A stretch of 64,000 nt of DNA, from NCBI RefSeq assembly GCF_024623325.1, contig NZ_JANJZD010000002.1, positions 124,001 to 188,000 of the forward strand, read 5' to 3'. The DNA comes from Acetatifactor muris (GTDB taxonomy: Bacteria; Bacillota; Clostridia; Lachnospirales; Lachnospiraceae). The notes beneath the pieces are model-generated. The model searched no databases and was not told the origin of the DNA. It saw only the letters and a list, made by a program, of their open reading frames with translations. Both the position numbers and the translations under genes were made by a program. Shown here piece after piece: positions 34,493-43,556 of this stretch (positions are counted from its first letter, which is position 1; each line of letters opens with the position of its first letter).

Positions 34493-36484
34493 TTAGTAAA
34501 TCTCTCTTCCCTGTTCGTCCCCGATTCCCGTCTTCCGGAAGAAATAGGAATTGATCTGATCACGCCATTCCGCCGCATGCCATACCTGATGTTCCAATCT
34601 CTCCAGCGCACGTCTGTAAATTCTCTCAGGCACCTTGCCTTCCAGAGACTGCCACAGTTCTTTCATCTTCTCCGCATCTGCAACACCTTCGAAATGGGTG
34701 TCATAAATATGCTGCAGAACCGTTTTGCCGGAACGCAGTCTGTAGGTATATGGCACATGATGGAAAAACAGCTTCAATTCATCAGGGCAGCTGTCCAGGT
34801 CATTGTACAGAGAAGCATTGGGCTCGTTATACTGCATCGCATAGCCGGTTCCTCTGTCGCTTCTGTCCACACCCAGTCCTTCGTGATCCGCCCGGTGATA
34901 GGTTCCCCATCTGGAGTATTCATACCCATCCACACTGGGCCCGTAATGAAAGTTGGGGTTCACCATCCAGCCAATCCCCAGAGGTGCATTGTACTTTTCG
35001 TATGCCGGCCAGGACATCATCAGAATTTTCAGGATTTTTTCTCTTACCTCACTGTCGTCGCCAAAGGTACAGACAATCCATTCTTCCGCGATTTCTTCCG
35101 CTGTCAGATCCGTCTGAAAGCTCAGCCTTCCGAATCCATACAGGTTTGCCGCCGCCATGTCATGTCCCGTCCAGTTGACATCATCTCCTGTATTGGCCAC
35201 TGCCGCCATACCGCACAGCTTATTCCCCCAGGTCCTTCCGCTGACAATATCCGCCACGGTGTCTTCTGTCTCACTGCAATATGTCCGAAACGCCAGAATC
35301 TCTCTGAACATGGGAATCAGATAGCACACATGCCGCTGCTGTCCCGTGTACTCCTGCGCAATCTGTACTTCCAGAATCTGATTGGTCTCCTTCATGCCCC
35401 CGAACAGCGGATGTACCGGCTCCCGAACCTGGAAATCCATGGGGCCGTTCTTCACCTGCAGTATCACATTGTCAAGGAATCTGCCGTCCAGTGAAGCAAA
35501 GTTATCGTATCCGCTCCGAGCTCTGTCGGTCTTATAATCCCGCCAGTCCTGCTGACAGTTGTACACAAAACAGCGCCAGATAATGATTCCCCCGTAGGGC
35601 TTCACAGCTTCCGCCAGCATATTCGCACCGTCCGCGTGATCCCGCCCATATGTAAACGGTCCGGGGCGCCCCTCCGAGTCCGCTTTCACCAGAAAGCCCC
35701 CCAGATTCGGAATCCGGGTAAATACTTCCCCCATTTTTTCCTTCCACCATTCGCGGACCTCTTCGTCCAGCGGATCGGCGGTGTCAAAGTCACCCAGTTC
35801 CATAGGCGCCGCAAAATTCAGACTCAAGAAGAGACGGATTCCGTAATCTGCGAAAATCTTCGCCATTTCCGCCACTTTGGATGCATAGGGTTCTTCGATA
35901 AGCCGGGTGGCATTCCCCCTGACGTTCACATTATTGATTACCACCCCATTGATTCCCACCGAAGCCGCCAGTCTGGCATAAGCCACAGTCCTCTCATTAA
36001 TCAGGACTTCCTGATCACGGAAGAAAAAGGATTTCCCCGAATATCCCCGCTCAATGCTTCCGTCCATATTGTCCCAGTGGTTCAGTATCCTGAGCGGATT
36101 GGATGGATTCTCCCTGAGCTCCGCTCCCCTCAGGGTACGCCCTGTCTGCAGATATCGAATGCACGCAAAGCTTCCGTACAAAATTCCCCTGACTCCGCCG
36201 GCTGCAATCACCACAAGACCGTCCCTCTCACTGATGTGGTATCCTTCTTCGGAAAGTGCCTCTTCCGGGTCTGTTTTCAGCCAGATACCCGTCGCACCCG
36301 GTTCCGGCATTCCCCTCTTCCGCTCTGTTTTCACATCCAGAATTTCCGCTGCCGCTCTTTCGATTTCCAGGAACGCCGTGTTCATCACCGGTTCCTCGAA
36401 TTCTCCATATACAGCCGCAAAATATTGTCTGTTCGTGTCATCCGTGCGCTTTCTGTAAGAAAGCCATGCCTGTTCAAAATCCAT
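34493..36484 (-). CDS. aguA: Alpha-glucuronidase, glycoside hydrolase family 67
   Basis: A 663-residue GH67 enzyme that removes 4-O-methylglucuronic acid from the non-reducing end of aldouronic acids derived from glucuronoxylan. The proposed acid is E271 in VKADSEGRPGPF, and the paired carboxylates are D350 (NGPMDFQVREP) and E378 (VQIAQEYTGQQ). Their spacings (79 and 28) equal those of the Geobacillus enzyme (E285, D364, E392), which is strong support. No signal peptide: substrate is imported by the transporter encoded directly downstream. ATG 36484 follows GGGAGGTGAG; the longer frame to 36523 has no site. First gene of the operon. Confidence 0.95.
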   Translation of the reverse strand: MDFEQAWLSYRKRTDDTNRQYFAAVYGEFEEPVMNTAFLEIERAAAEILDVKTERKRGMPEPGATGIWLKTDPEEALSEEGYHISERDGLVVIAAGGVRGILYGSFACIRYLQTGRTLRGAELRENPSNPLRILNHWDNMDGSIERGYSGKSFFFRDQEVLINERTVAYARLAASVGINGVVINNVNVRGNATRLIEEPYASKVAEMAKIFADYGIRLFLSLNFAAPMELGDFDTADPLDEEVREWWKEKMGEVFTRIPNLGGFLVKADSEGRPGPFTYGRDHADGANMLAEAVKPYGGIIIWRCFVYNCQQDWRDYKTDRARSGYDNFASLDGRFLDNVILQVKNGPMDFQVREPVHPLFGGMKETNQILEVQIAQEYTGQQRHVCYLIPMFREILAFRTYCSETEDTVADIVSGRTWGNKLCGMAAVANTGDDVNWTGHDMAAANLYGFGRLSFQTDLTAEEIAEEWIVCTFGDDSEVREKILKILMMSWPAYEKYNAPLGIGWMVNPNFHYGPSVDGYEYSRWGTYHRADHEGLGVDRSDRGTGYAMQYNEPNASLYNDLDSCPDELKLFFHHVPYTYRLRSGKTVLQHIYDTHFEGVADAEKMKELWQSLEGKVPERIYRRALERLEHQVWHAAEWRDQINSYFFRKTGIGDEQGREIY

Positions 36485-36513
36485 TTCTTTCTCACCTCCC
36501 TGACTTTCTCCAC

Positions 36514-36531
36514 ATAAAGCCAAAGCTTTAT
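36514..36531. promoter_or_regulatory. Palindrome between promoter and GH67 start (operator candidate)
   Basis: ATAAAGC, CAAA, GCTTTAT: a 7-bp inverted repeat with a 4-base centre, placed immediately downstream of the predicted transcription start of the GH67 operon, where a repressor would block it. It does not match a CcpA cre consensus. No data identify the protein. Confidence 0.4.
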
Positions 36532-36540
36532 TGGGTATTT

Positions 36541-36569
36541 TGTATATTAATTTTTTAAACTTAATTCAA
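36541..36569 (-). promoter_or_regulatory. Promoter of the GH67 operon
   Basis: On the minus strand TTGAAT, 17-base spacer, TATACA. It lies about 60 bases upstream of the GH67 start codon. Confidence 0.55.
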
Positions 36570-36867
36570 ATTATAAGCGTATTGTATACTTTTTTCCTAT
36601 CAATTAATGCTGTGCTGTGCTCACATATTGCTACTTTTTATTTTCCTGTTTCACATTTTTTATATTTATGTTTACTTTTTCTTTTTATCTGGTGTATACT
36701 TATTTATAGTTTATTTATAAAGAAGAAATTTTTTATTGTATTCTTTGTACTATGATTTCACTTTTTCCGGTAATAGCATGTAAACGGGCATTAAAAAACA
36801 GCAATTTCTGCATTGTGCAATAATTGCTGTTTATCAACACCAGATTATACTGAAAGGGAAAGGCGAC
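36570..36867. promoter_or_regulatory. AT-rich divergent control region, GH67 operon / AraC gene
   Basis: A strongly AT-rich intergenic region without a gene. A plus-strand promoter candidate for the AraC gene is TTTACT-18-TATACT at 36671-36700. At 36796-36832 lies an 11-bp inverted repeat (AAACAGCAATT and complement) with a short inner TGCA repeat; on the minus strand it ends in TTTTTT like a terminator. Binding sites for the AraC protein are expected here, but I cannot mark them individually. Confidence 0.45.
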
Positions 36868-37773
36868 ATGATAGAAGTTCTGAACGGCATTCAGGAAACC
36901 GTAGTCTACCGAAACCTCAAGGGCATCCGCCTCTATCACAACAGGGAAAACGAGAATTACCCGATACACTGGCATATGGCTATGGAAATTATCATGCCCT
37001 ACCGGGAAAAATACTCTGCAAAGGTGGGAGAAACCGACTTTACTCTGAATGTGGGAGACATCCTCCTCATTCCGCCCGGCGAGCTCCACTCCCTCTCCGC
37101 CCCCCCAGGAAAGGGTGAACGTCTGATTGCCCTGCTGGATTTGTCCTCCGTCTTCCGCTCCAGTGATATGAGTTCTCTGTTCCACCTTCTTCATCCCTAT
37201 ATGCTGATCCGCAGCTCCGACGACCCTGAATTCTCCCGGTCATTGTGTGCCTGCCTTTCAGAAGTGGAGCGGGAATACTTCGGAAATGAGCCTCTGGCGG
37301 AAGCATCTATCTATTCTCACCTGCTCCGCTTTTTCACACTGCTCGGCCGCAGAACATTAAACGCCACTGTCAAATTCCCGGATATCATGCCGGGCAAACA
37401 GCACGAATATGCCGAAAAGTTTATGGCTATCTGTAATTATATCTGTGATCACTGCGCAGAAAACCTGACTGTGGAAGCACTGGCAGAAAAAACCGGCTTC
37501 AGCAAGTTTCACTTTTCAAGGTTATTCAAGCAGTTCACAGGCATGACCTGTTATAATTACCTTATGAATAAACGTATCTCCTGTGCGGAAAGGCTCCTTA
37601 TTATGCCGGGCCTGTCCGTCACAGAAGCTGCCATGCAGTCAGGTTTCAACAGCCTGTCTACTTTTAACCGCATTTTCAAGTCTGTCAAGGGCTGTACCCC
37701 CAGTGAATACCGGCAGCTGAACAACCGCCGCTTTAAAACCCACTCTGACGCAGACCTCCATCCGCAGAAATGA
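36868..37773 (+). CDS. AraC-family regulator divergent from the GH67 operon
   Basis: A 301-residue regulator with a cupin sensor domain (WHMAMEIIMPYREKYSAKVG, GDILLIPPGELHSL) and a C-terminal double helix-turn-helix (AEKTGFSKFHFSRLFKQFTG; QSGFNSLSTFNRIFKSVKG, CTPSEYRQ). It is transcribed away from the GH67-transporter-GH3 operon and shares its control region, so it is the best candidate activator of that operon. On the other side it converges with the GH2 gene. The inducer is unknown. Confidence 0.88.
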   Translation: MIEVLNGIQETVVYRNLKGIRLYHNRENENYPIHWHMAMEIIMPYREKYSAKVGETDFTLNVGDILLIPPGELHSLSAPPGKGERLIALLDLSSVFRSSDMSSLFHLLHPYMLIRSSDDPEFSRSLCACLSEVEREYFGNEPLAEASIYSHLLRFFTLLGRRTLNATVKFPDIMPGKQHEYAEKFMAICNYICDHCAENLTVEALAEKTGFSKFHFSRLFKQFTGMTCYNYLMNKRISCAERLLIMPGLSVTEAAMQSGFNSLSTFNRIFKSVKGCTPSEYRQLNNRRFKTHSDADLHPQK

Positions 37774-37823
37774 CCGCAGCGGCCTGCCTTTTCAGTCAAA
37801 CCGCCGCGTATTATCCCTATTAT

Positions 37824-40800
37824 TTATTCTTCGAATCGAAACCATTGAAAATCAAACTGACTTCCCGGCAGGAATACGAATGTCACATTTTGTATTCCTG
37901 TCACTTTTTCCAGTGTGAAATGAATTTCCTCCGCCTCTTCTCTGTGCGGAAACGTTACCAGCTGTTTGATTTCCCCTTCCGCATTCCCGAATCTTACATG
38001 GACAGCATTATTTTCAAGAGGCGTCCTCCCGCAAATGGTAATGCCTGAAATTCCCGATTCCCCGAAATCCATGTCATGGAATTCAACGGTTACATTATTG
38101 CCAATTCCGTCAATTCCGCTGTCGGTCACGGTAAAGCTGTCCCCATATACATTGTCACACTCACAGGCTGACAGCATTTCAAATGCCCGGTTCTTTCTGA
38201 TGAAAGAAAATCCCTTGATATGTACTTTCTGATTTAATACGAAACACAGGCTGGTAATACCTTTCAGCCGCTTGTTCAACTTCCAGGTCTCAGGCTGATA
38301 GGTATTCCAGCGGGAAGGTTTCTGATATACCACATCTGCCACCATTACGCTGCCTTTCTCTCCCGGCATTCCCTCCCAGATCTGAATCGGATAGGCTTCA
38401 CTGGTCAGGGCAAAAATCGGTACCGTAATCTCGTCCGCTCCAAAACTGCCAAAGTCAAGATTTCTATATCCCACCTGAGTCTCTCCGTCTCTGGCTGTGG
38501 CAACACCCTTTTCGTTTCCGTTTCCTACATCACCCTTGCTGTACTGATACTGTCCTCCGCAGACAAAACCGTAAGGATCCACATAGACAGTGCCGATTCC
38601 GGTGACTGTAAAGTCAAGCTGAGAGATAATCTCCACATGATCCTGACCGCATTTTGACATACACCGCAGAAAGAAACTGCCGTCCCCCATGGCTGTTATC
38701 TTCGCGCAGTCTCCTTCCGTCTCCAGCTTAGCCAGATTGGAAGGGATTCCGGCATCGTCCACCAGTGCAAATATCAGCTCCTTGTCGGAAGCATTTGCCG
38801 GGCAGATACGCGCATGTACCTCTGCGGAAGGATGCGTTTCGTCCAGCTTTGTCCCTGTCTCGCAGATAAGCTCTATCTTGCGCACAAATATGTTGTCCGC
38901 CGCATCCTGTACTGCCGTTCCCGTTTCAAATCCGTTTTCTGCCGAATCAGCGTCCTTCCCGGCGCCGTCATATCCGCGGTTTGATTTACATCCGGTTCCC
39001 ATTCCGTACGCCACAAAGCTGATCCCTTCCTCCGGCTCACAGGCCTTCGCGTAAAATCTTTCCTCCGCTTCCGTCACACCCGGCGACGACACAGAGAAAA
39101 TGATCTCTCCCGCTTCCCTGACCGCCGCAATTACCGCCAGCAGTTTCCCGCTGAAAAGTCTTCTGCTGTCACCTTTATACTCATCACGATCCGTGCTGTC
39201 CCCATTGTCCAGCCCTACCAGCCGTCCAGCGCCTTCCACCCTGACTTTCACGCGATTATTAGCATTTTCCACCGGATATCCCCGGGCATCTCTGGCCGTA
39301 ATTTCCACGAAAATGAGATCTTCTCCATCCGCCAGCACTTCTCTTTTGTCCGGCTTCAGGCACAGCTGCGCCGCCTCTCCAAAAGAATGCCTCGCCTGCC
39401 TGGCTGTCACGGCTCCCTTTTCGTCGTAAGCCACCGCCTCAATCTCCCCCGCTTCATAGGGAATAATCCAGTTTCCCGTCAGCTGCCTGCCGTTTCTGTG
39501 ATCAATCCGGTATCTGCCCTGACTCTTTCCATTTACAAACAATTCCACTTCCGGTGCATTAGAACAGACTCTCACATCCACACTCTGCCCCTCGTTGAAA
39601 TCCCAATAAGGAAATATATGTACCATGGGCGCCTTTTCCGCATCCGTCCATTCCGCCTGATAGATATAGTAGGAATCCTTCGGGAAACCTGCCGTATCAA
39701 TCTGCCCGAAATAGGAGTTCTTCGTATGATATGGGGTGGGCTCTCCGATATAGTCGAATCCGCTCCACAGGAACTGCCCGCAGGAGAAATCACAGTCCCG
39801 CTCTGCCAGAATACAGCTTTCCGAGGACTTGGCCCCCCAGCTGGTGGTAGAATTCCCCAGAGCCGAGCACTGCAGATCCTCCTCTGCCAGCACCGACTGC
39901 CTGTAGGGAAAATGATAAATTCCTCTGCTCTGTACAGTGGACGAGGTTTCGCTGCCGTAGATAATCCAGTCCGGATGCTCCCTGTGATGAGCCTCATAAT
40001 ATTTTTCCGAATAATTATAGCCTGCTGCCTCCACAATGTCTGCACATTTCCGCGCATTTTCCCAGGGCATATAATTAGAACCTATCGTTACCGGCGCATG
40101 GTTTTTCGGGTCATGCTTTTTCACCTCCGCAAGCAGCTCCCGCGCAATCCGCTGTCCGCTGTCATCCGCGTGTGTATCATAAATCTCGTTCCCTATACTC
40201 CACATAATCAGGCTGGGGTGATTTCTGTCACGCCGTACCCAGCTCTCCACATCCCTCGGATACCATTCCCTGAAAAAGCGGGCATAATCATAGGTAGTCT
40301 TCGCACGTTCCCACATGTCAAAGGCTTCCGAAATCATCAGCACACCCATCTCATCCGCCAGTTCCATCACAGCGGCGGCAGGCATATTGTGCGTCAGCCG
40401 GACCGCATTGACTCCCATTTCTTTCAGTATCTTCAGCTTACGCCGCATGGCTGTCCTGTTAAACGCAGCCCCCAGACACCCCAGATCATGGTGTTCACAG
40501 ACGCCGTTCAGCTTCAGATGCCTTCCGTTTAAGAAAAATCCGCTGTCCGGACAGAATGCTGTTTCGCGGAATCCCAGAGAGACTTCCTCTTCCTGGACTT
40601 TGCCGTTCTCTGTGAAAAGCGCTGTCCGCAGCCGGTAAAGTACCGGATTCTCCACGTCCCACAGAACCGGATTGCCCACAGACGCCGTAGTCGTATGAAG
40701 AATCGCATCCTTTTGCGGCAGAAGCGTTTCCTCATTGTTCCACACAGTCCTTCCCTCTGCGTCACACAGAGTGTATACCAGTCGAGCCCTGTCTTTACAT

Positions 40801-41324
40801 ATGATTTCCGTGTCCGTCTCCAGCCACCAGTTTCCGTTTTCCAGCTTTTTTGTCGTCACATAGATGCCGTTCCGGGGAATATGTGTCTCCTGTACTCTCC
40901 GGAGTCTCACATCCCGGTAAATCCCGGCTCCGCTGTACCAGCGGCTGTTGGGCGACTGATATCGCACACTCACCCGGACCTCATTTTCACCGTCCTGCAG
41001 ATAAGGTGTCATCTCCACTTCAAAAGCCGAATAGCCGTACTTCCATTCTCCTGCTTCTTTTCCGTTTACATACACACGGCAGTCCATATAGACACCGTCA
41101 AAGCAGAGGCTCACAAGCTCTCCCTGTGTCCGCTGCCATTCGAAAGTCTTCCGATACCATCCGGTGCCGCTCTCATACAGGTCCTGCACCTGCCCAATCA
41201 GCCAGTCATGCGGAATGCCCACCGGCGCAAATTCATTTTCTCTGTGTCTCATTTCTTCCAGTGTGGTATCCAGCTTCTGTCTGGAAAATTCCCACCCGTC
41301 ATTAAAAAGCACCTCTGTCTTCAA
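37824..41324 (-). CDS. Glycoside hydrolase family 2, large multidomain (beta-galactosidase-like)
   Basis: A 1166-residue GH2 protein without a signal peptide. In order: sugar-binding jelly roll (NDGWEFSR, IPHDWLIG, GTGWYRKTFEW), immunoglobulin-like domain, TIM barrel with acid/base E380 (MWSIGNEIYD) and nucleophile E459 (IYGSETSST), then DUF4982-like and further Ig-like domains. The last 350 residues or so carry an unusual extension ending FDFQWFRFEE that resembles a carbohydrate-binding jelly roll. Beta-galactosidase is the common label, but related proteins act on other beta-glycosides, so the substrate is open. Its start overlaps the esterase gene's stop by four bases, so the two are coupled. 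Confidence 0.85.
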   Translation of the reverse strand: MKTEVLFNDGWEFSRQKLDTTLEEMRHRENEFAPVGIPHDWLIGQVQDLYESGTGWYRKTFEWQRTQGELVSLCFDGVYMDCRVYVNGKEAGEWKYGYSAFEVEMTPYLQDGENEVRVSVRYQSPNSRWYSGAGIYRDVRLRRVQETHIPRNGIYVTTKKLENGNWWLETDTEIICKDRARLVYTLCDAEGRTVWNNEETLLPQKDAILHTTTASVGNPVLWDVENPVLYRLRTALFTENGKVQEEEVSLGFRETAFCPDSGFFLNGRHLKLNGVCEHHDLGCLGAAFNRTAMRRKLKILKEMGVNAVRLTHNMPAAAVMELADEMGVLMISEAFDMWERAKTTYDYARFFREWYPRDVESWVRRDRNHPSLIMWSIGNEIYDTHADDSGQRIARELLAEVKKHDPKNHAPVTIGSNYMPWENARKCADIVEAAGYNYSEKYYEAHHREHPDWIIYGSETSSTVQSRGIYHFPYRQSVLAEEDLQCSALGNSTTSWGAKSSESCILAERDCDFSCGQFLWSGFDYIGEPTPYHTKNSYFGQIDTAGFPKDSYYIYQAEWTDAEKAPMVHIFPYWDFNEGQSVDVRVCSNAPEVELFVNGKSQGRYRIDHRNGRQLTGNWIIPYEAGEIEAVAYDEKGAVTARQARHSFGEAAQLCLKPDKREVLADGEDLIFVEITARDARGYPVENANNRVKVRVEGAGRLVGLDNGDSTDRDEYKGDSRRLFSGKLLAVIAAVREAGEIIFSVSSPGVTEAEERFYAKACEPEEGISFVAYGMGTGCKSNRGYDGAGKDADSAENGFETGTAVQDAADNIFVRKIELICETGTKLDETHPSAEVHARICPANASDKELIFALVDDAGIPSNLAKLETEGDCAKITAMGDGSFFLRCMSKCGQDHVEIISQLDFTVTGIGTVYVDPYGFVCGGQYQYSKGDVGNGNEKGVATARDGETQVGYRNLDFGSFGADEITVPIFALTSEAYPIQIWEGMPGEKGSVMVADVVYQKPSRWNTYQPETWKLNKRLKGITSLCFVLNQKVHIKGFSFIRKNRAFEMLSACECDNVYGDSFTVTDSGIDGIGNNVTVEFHDMDFGESGISGITICGRTPLENNAVHVRFGNAEGEIKQLVTFPHREEAEEIHFTLEKVTGIQNVTFVFLPGSQFDFQWFRFEE

Positions 41325-43267
41325 GCTTCTACCTCCGTTTCAAAAGGGGATGCCAAAAGTCCGGCCCCATTACACAACAGCCCTTTTTCCGGGCAGTTCC
41401 TCCAGGCATATCTTATCTTTTTCATTTTTCGTGAAAACCGGTCAGCCAGCAATATGGAGTTCCCTTCTATTGCCGCCTCCACCGGAAAGTATATTCCGTC
41501 TTCCCCGGCGGCTTCAAATTCCTCCGGCGGCCTTCCATCTGCCGTCAGAAGCTCCGTTCCCGTCTCCGAGAAAGTAATTCTCACCTTTTCCCCTTCCGCC
41601 CTGCACACCTCTGCCACCGGTCCCTGCCACACCACATCTTCTCCGTAAGCCAGCGCTCTGGCCGCCAGAGAAAGCCGATAAGCCACATCCTTCTTATTTA
41701 ACGGATGCAGGTCATTCCATTCACCCAAATCAAGATTCACTGTAGTCGCCGTATTGGGAAGCTCCATGGCTCTGCGCTGTGCTTCTCTGAGCGCCGGCCA
41801 GCCGCTGTCCACAGGCAAATCAATGGCAAATCCCGGCAGCTGTGCCACCAGAAACGGAGTCTCTCCCTGTCCCCACTGCCGTCTCCAGTCCCAAATTAAA
41901 GCTTTCAGCCGCTTCTCATATGTCTCCGGCGTCTTGTCGTTACTCTCCCCCTGATACCACACGAATCCTTTTACTGTATAGCGGCGGCATGGAGCAAGCA
42001 TTCCGTTGTACAGGCCAGTAGGTTTCCAGGATACAAAATCTGCCGAAGGCGCCGTTTCCTCCAGAACAGTTCCGATCCGATACTCCCACTCTCCTCCAAG
42101 CTCCACCCACAGCCGTTCATTAAAAAGCCCGCAGAGCTTATCCGGCGTCATTCGGCCTCTCCCATCATTACAGGTCAGCCGGATAATCACTTCATTCTCT
42201 CCTGACCGCAATATGCCTTCCGGCACCTCATACTTACGCGGCGGATACTGATAACCAGTCCACCCAACCATTGTACCGTTTATATAAGTCTCATCGCTGT
42301 CCGTCAATGTCCCCAGCCAGAGCCTTGCCGCCTTCCCGGCTATCTCCTCCGGCAGGTGAAACCGCCTCTTAAGCCAGATAACGCCTTTGAAATCCTGCAG
42401 TCCCCGCTCCGAAAGGCTCCCGGGAAGTGTAATCTTTCTCCATTCCCGCCCTTCCTCTCCCCGGGCTTCTCCCAGATACCACTTCTCCAAAAGCCCCCTG
42501 TCTGTCTCCCGGCTCCTGCGCATCCAGGCTCTCCCGGCCTCTTCATCCTGCCTCTGCTTCTGTTCAATAAATCCTTCCGAGGCATATAGCCGAATGGTCT
42601 CCTGCAGGTCCGCTTCTCCCTCGAACAGTTCCTTTCCCATCCATGCCTCAATGGGCGTTCCTCCGAGGCTGACATTAATCAGCCCAACCGGCACATTTTC
42701 CGCCTCCCTCAGGAATCTCCCATAGAACCAGGTAAGCCCTGAGAAATCCAGCACATTTTCCTCTGCGCTCTCCTTCCATTCTCCGCTGAGCAAATCTTCC
42801 AACGGCCCTTCAAAAGTATAATGTTCCGCAATCTTGAATATTCTCAGCTGTTCATCTGCACAGTTTCTGACTTCTTCCGGAAAACGGTCCTGAATCCGCC
42901 GTATGGGCAGTTCCATATTGGACTGTCCGGAACACAGCCATACTTCCCCCACTGCCACATTCTCTATCTTCCTGACATCGCCGGAATCTGTTCGGATTTC
43001 CAGCAGGTACCCGCTGCCTGCCTCCCGAAGCTCCAACAATACTTCCCAGTATCCGGACTCATCCGGCTTTGCTTCAGCACGGGCCGATATCCGGCTTCCG
43101 TCATACAGTGTGACTTCCACGGATTTCACCTTGTGGCTCCACCCCCAGATTCTGGTTCTGCGGGAACGCTGCAGCACCATACCTTCCGCAAATATTCTCG
43201 GCAGGCGCAATCCGTCTCCATCCAAAGCGGCATCTCTGCTGCCCCTCAGTTCTCTCTCCTTATCCAT
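41321..43267 (-). CDS. Sialate O-acetylesterase-like carbohydrate esterase (SASA family)
   Basis: A 648-residue SGNH-type esterase. The catalytic serine lies in EVWLCSGQSNMELPI, and the C-terminal NDLHPLNKKDVAYRLS supplies the Asp/His pair. FVWYQGESN is the third conserved block. An inserted jelly-roll domain (about residues 270-400) is typical of the family. It would strip acetyl groups from sugars so that the coupled GH2 enzyme can act; acetylated hemicellulose or sialic acid are both possible. No signal peptide. ATG 43267 follows AAGGAGG; a longer frame to 43375 runs through the promoter. Confidence 0.85.
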   Translation of the reverse strand: MDKERELRGSRDAALDGDGLRLPRIFAEGMVLQRSRRTRIWGWSHKVKSVEVTLYDGSRISARAEAKPDESGYWEVLLELREAGSGYLLEIRTDSGDVRKIENVAVGEVWLCSGQSNMELPIRRIQDRFPEEVRNCADEQLRIFKIAEHYTFEGPLEDLLSGEWKESAEENVLDFSGLTWFYGRFLREAENVPVGLINVSLGGTPIEAWMGKELFEGEADLQETIRLYASEGFIEQKQRQDEEAGRAWMRRSRETDRGLLEKWYLGEARGEEGREWRKITLPGSLSERGLQDFKGVIWLKRRFHLPEEIAGKAARLWLGTLTDSDETYINGTMVGWTGYQYPPRKYEVPEGILRSGENEVIIRLTCNDGRGRMTPDKLCGLFNERLWVELGGEWEYRIGTVLEETAPSADFVSWKPTGLYNGMLAPCRRYTVKGFVWYQGESNDKTPETYEKRLKALIWDWRRQWGQGETPFLVAQLPGFAIDLPVDSGWPALREAQRRAMELPNTATTVNLDLGEWNDLHPLNKKDVAYRLSLAARALAYGEDVVWQGPVAEVCRAEGEKVRITFSETGTELLTADGRPPEEFEAAGEDGIYFPVEAAIEGNSILLADRFSRKMKKIRYAWRNCPEKGLLCNGAGLLASPFETEVEA

Positions 43268-43346
43268 TTCTGTCCTCCTTCTGTACCGTAATTCCAGATT
43301 CCCATATTCTACGGCCAGACTGCTTTCTTTGCGATATTTCATTTTT

Positions 43347-43375
43347 ATCATAGCAGATAGCCTGCCCCGGAACAA
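43347..43375 (-). promoter_or_regulatory. Candidate promoter of esterase-GH2 operon
   Basis: On the minus strand TTGTTC, 17-base spacer, TATGAT with a TGC extended -10, about 80 bases from the start codon. Confidence 0.45.
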
Positions 43376-43459
43376 TGATGTATTGTGATAAAAATTGATA
43401 TATTCTCATAAAAAAATCTGCACTCTACTCATTTTTTCTCTTTCGCTGTATAATGGAAT

Positions 43460-43489
43460 TTGACAGCATCAAAAGGCTGATTTGATAAT
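43460..43489 (+). promoter_or_regulatory. Promoter of ktrB-ktrA
   Basis: TTGACA, 18-base spacer, GATAAT. A second TATAAT lies upstream at 43449-43454 without a good -35. The roughly 60-base leader has two small hairpins (GCAGA/TCTGC and GCAG/CTGC types) but I see no complete c-di-AMP riboswitch. Confidence 0.55.
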
Positions 43490-43556
43490 AGAAGTTAAAG
43501 GACGGGAAGCAGACCCTTCTGCCATATCATGCAGCGGTGCCTGCCGGTAATTATTT

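Noticed and set aside
36514..36531. CcpA cre site at the GH67 operon
   Set aside because: The palindrome has a 4-base centre and lacks the central CG of the cre consensus; kept only as an unnamed operator candidate.
39387..40532. 381-codon plus-strand frame inside the GH2 gene
   Set aside because: The GH2 catalytic residues are on the other strand; no support for the plus-strand frame.
43376..43556. c-di-AMP (ydaO) riboswitch before ktrB
   Set aside because: Only about 60 bases follow the predicted transcription start and the conserved ydaO blocks are absent, although small hairpins are present.
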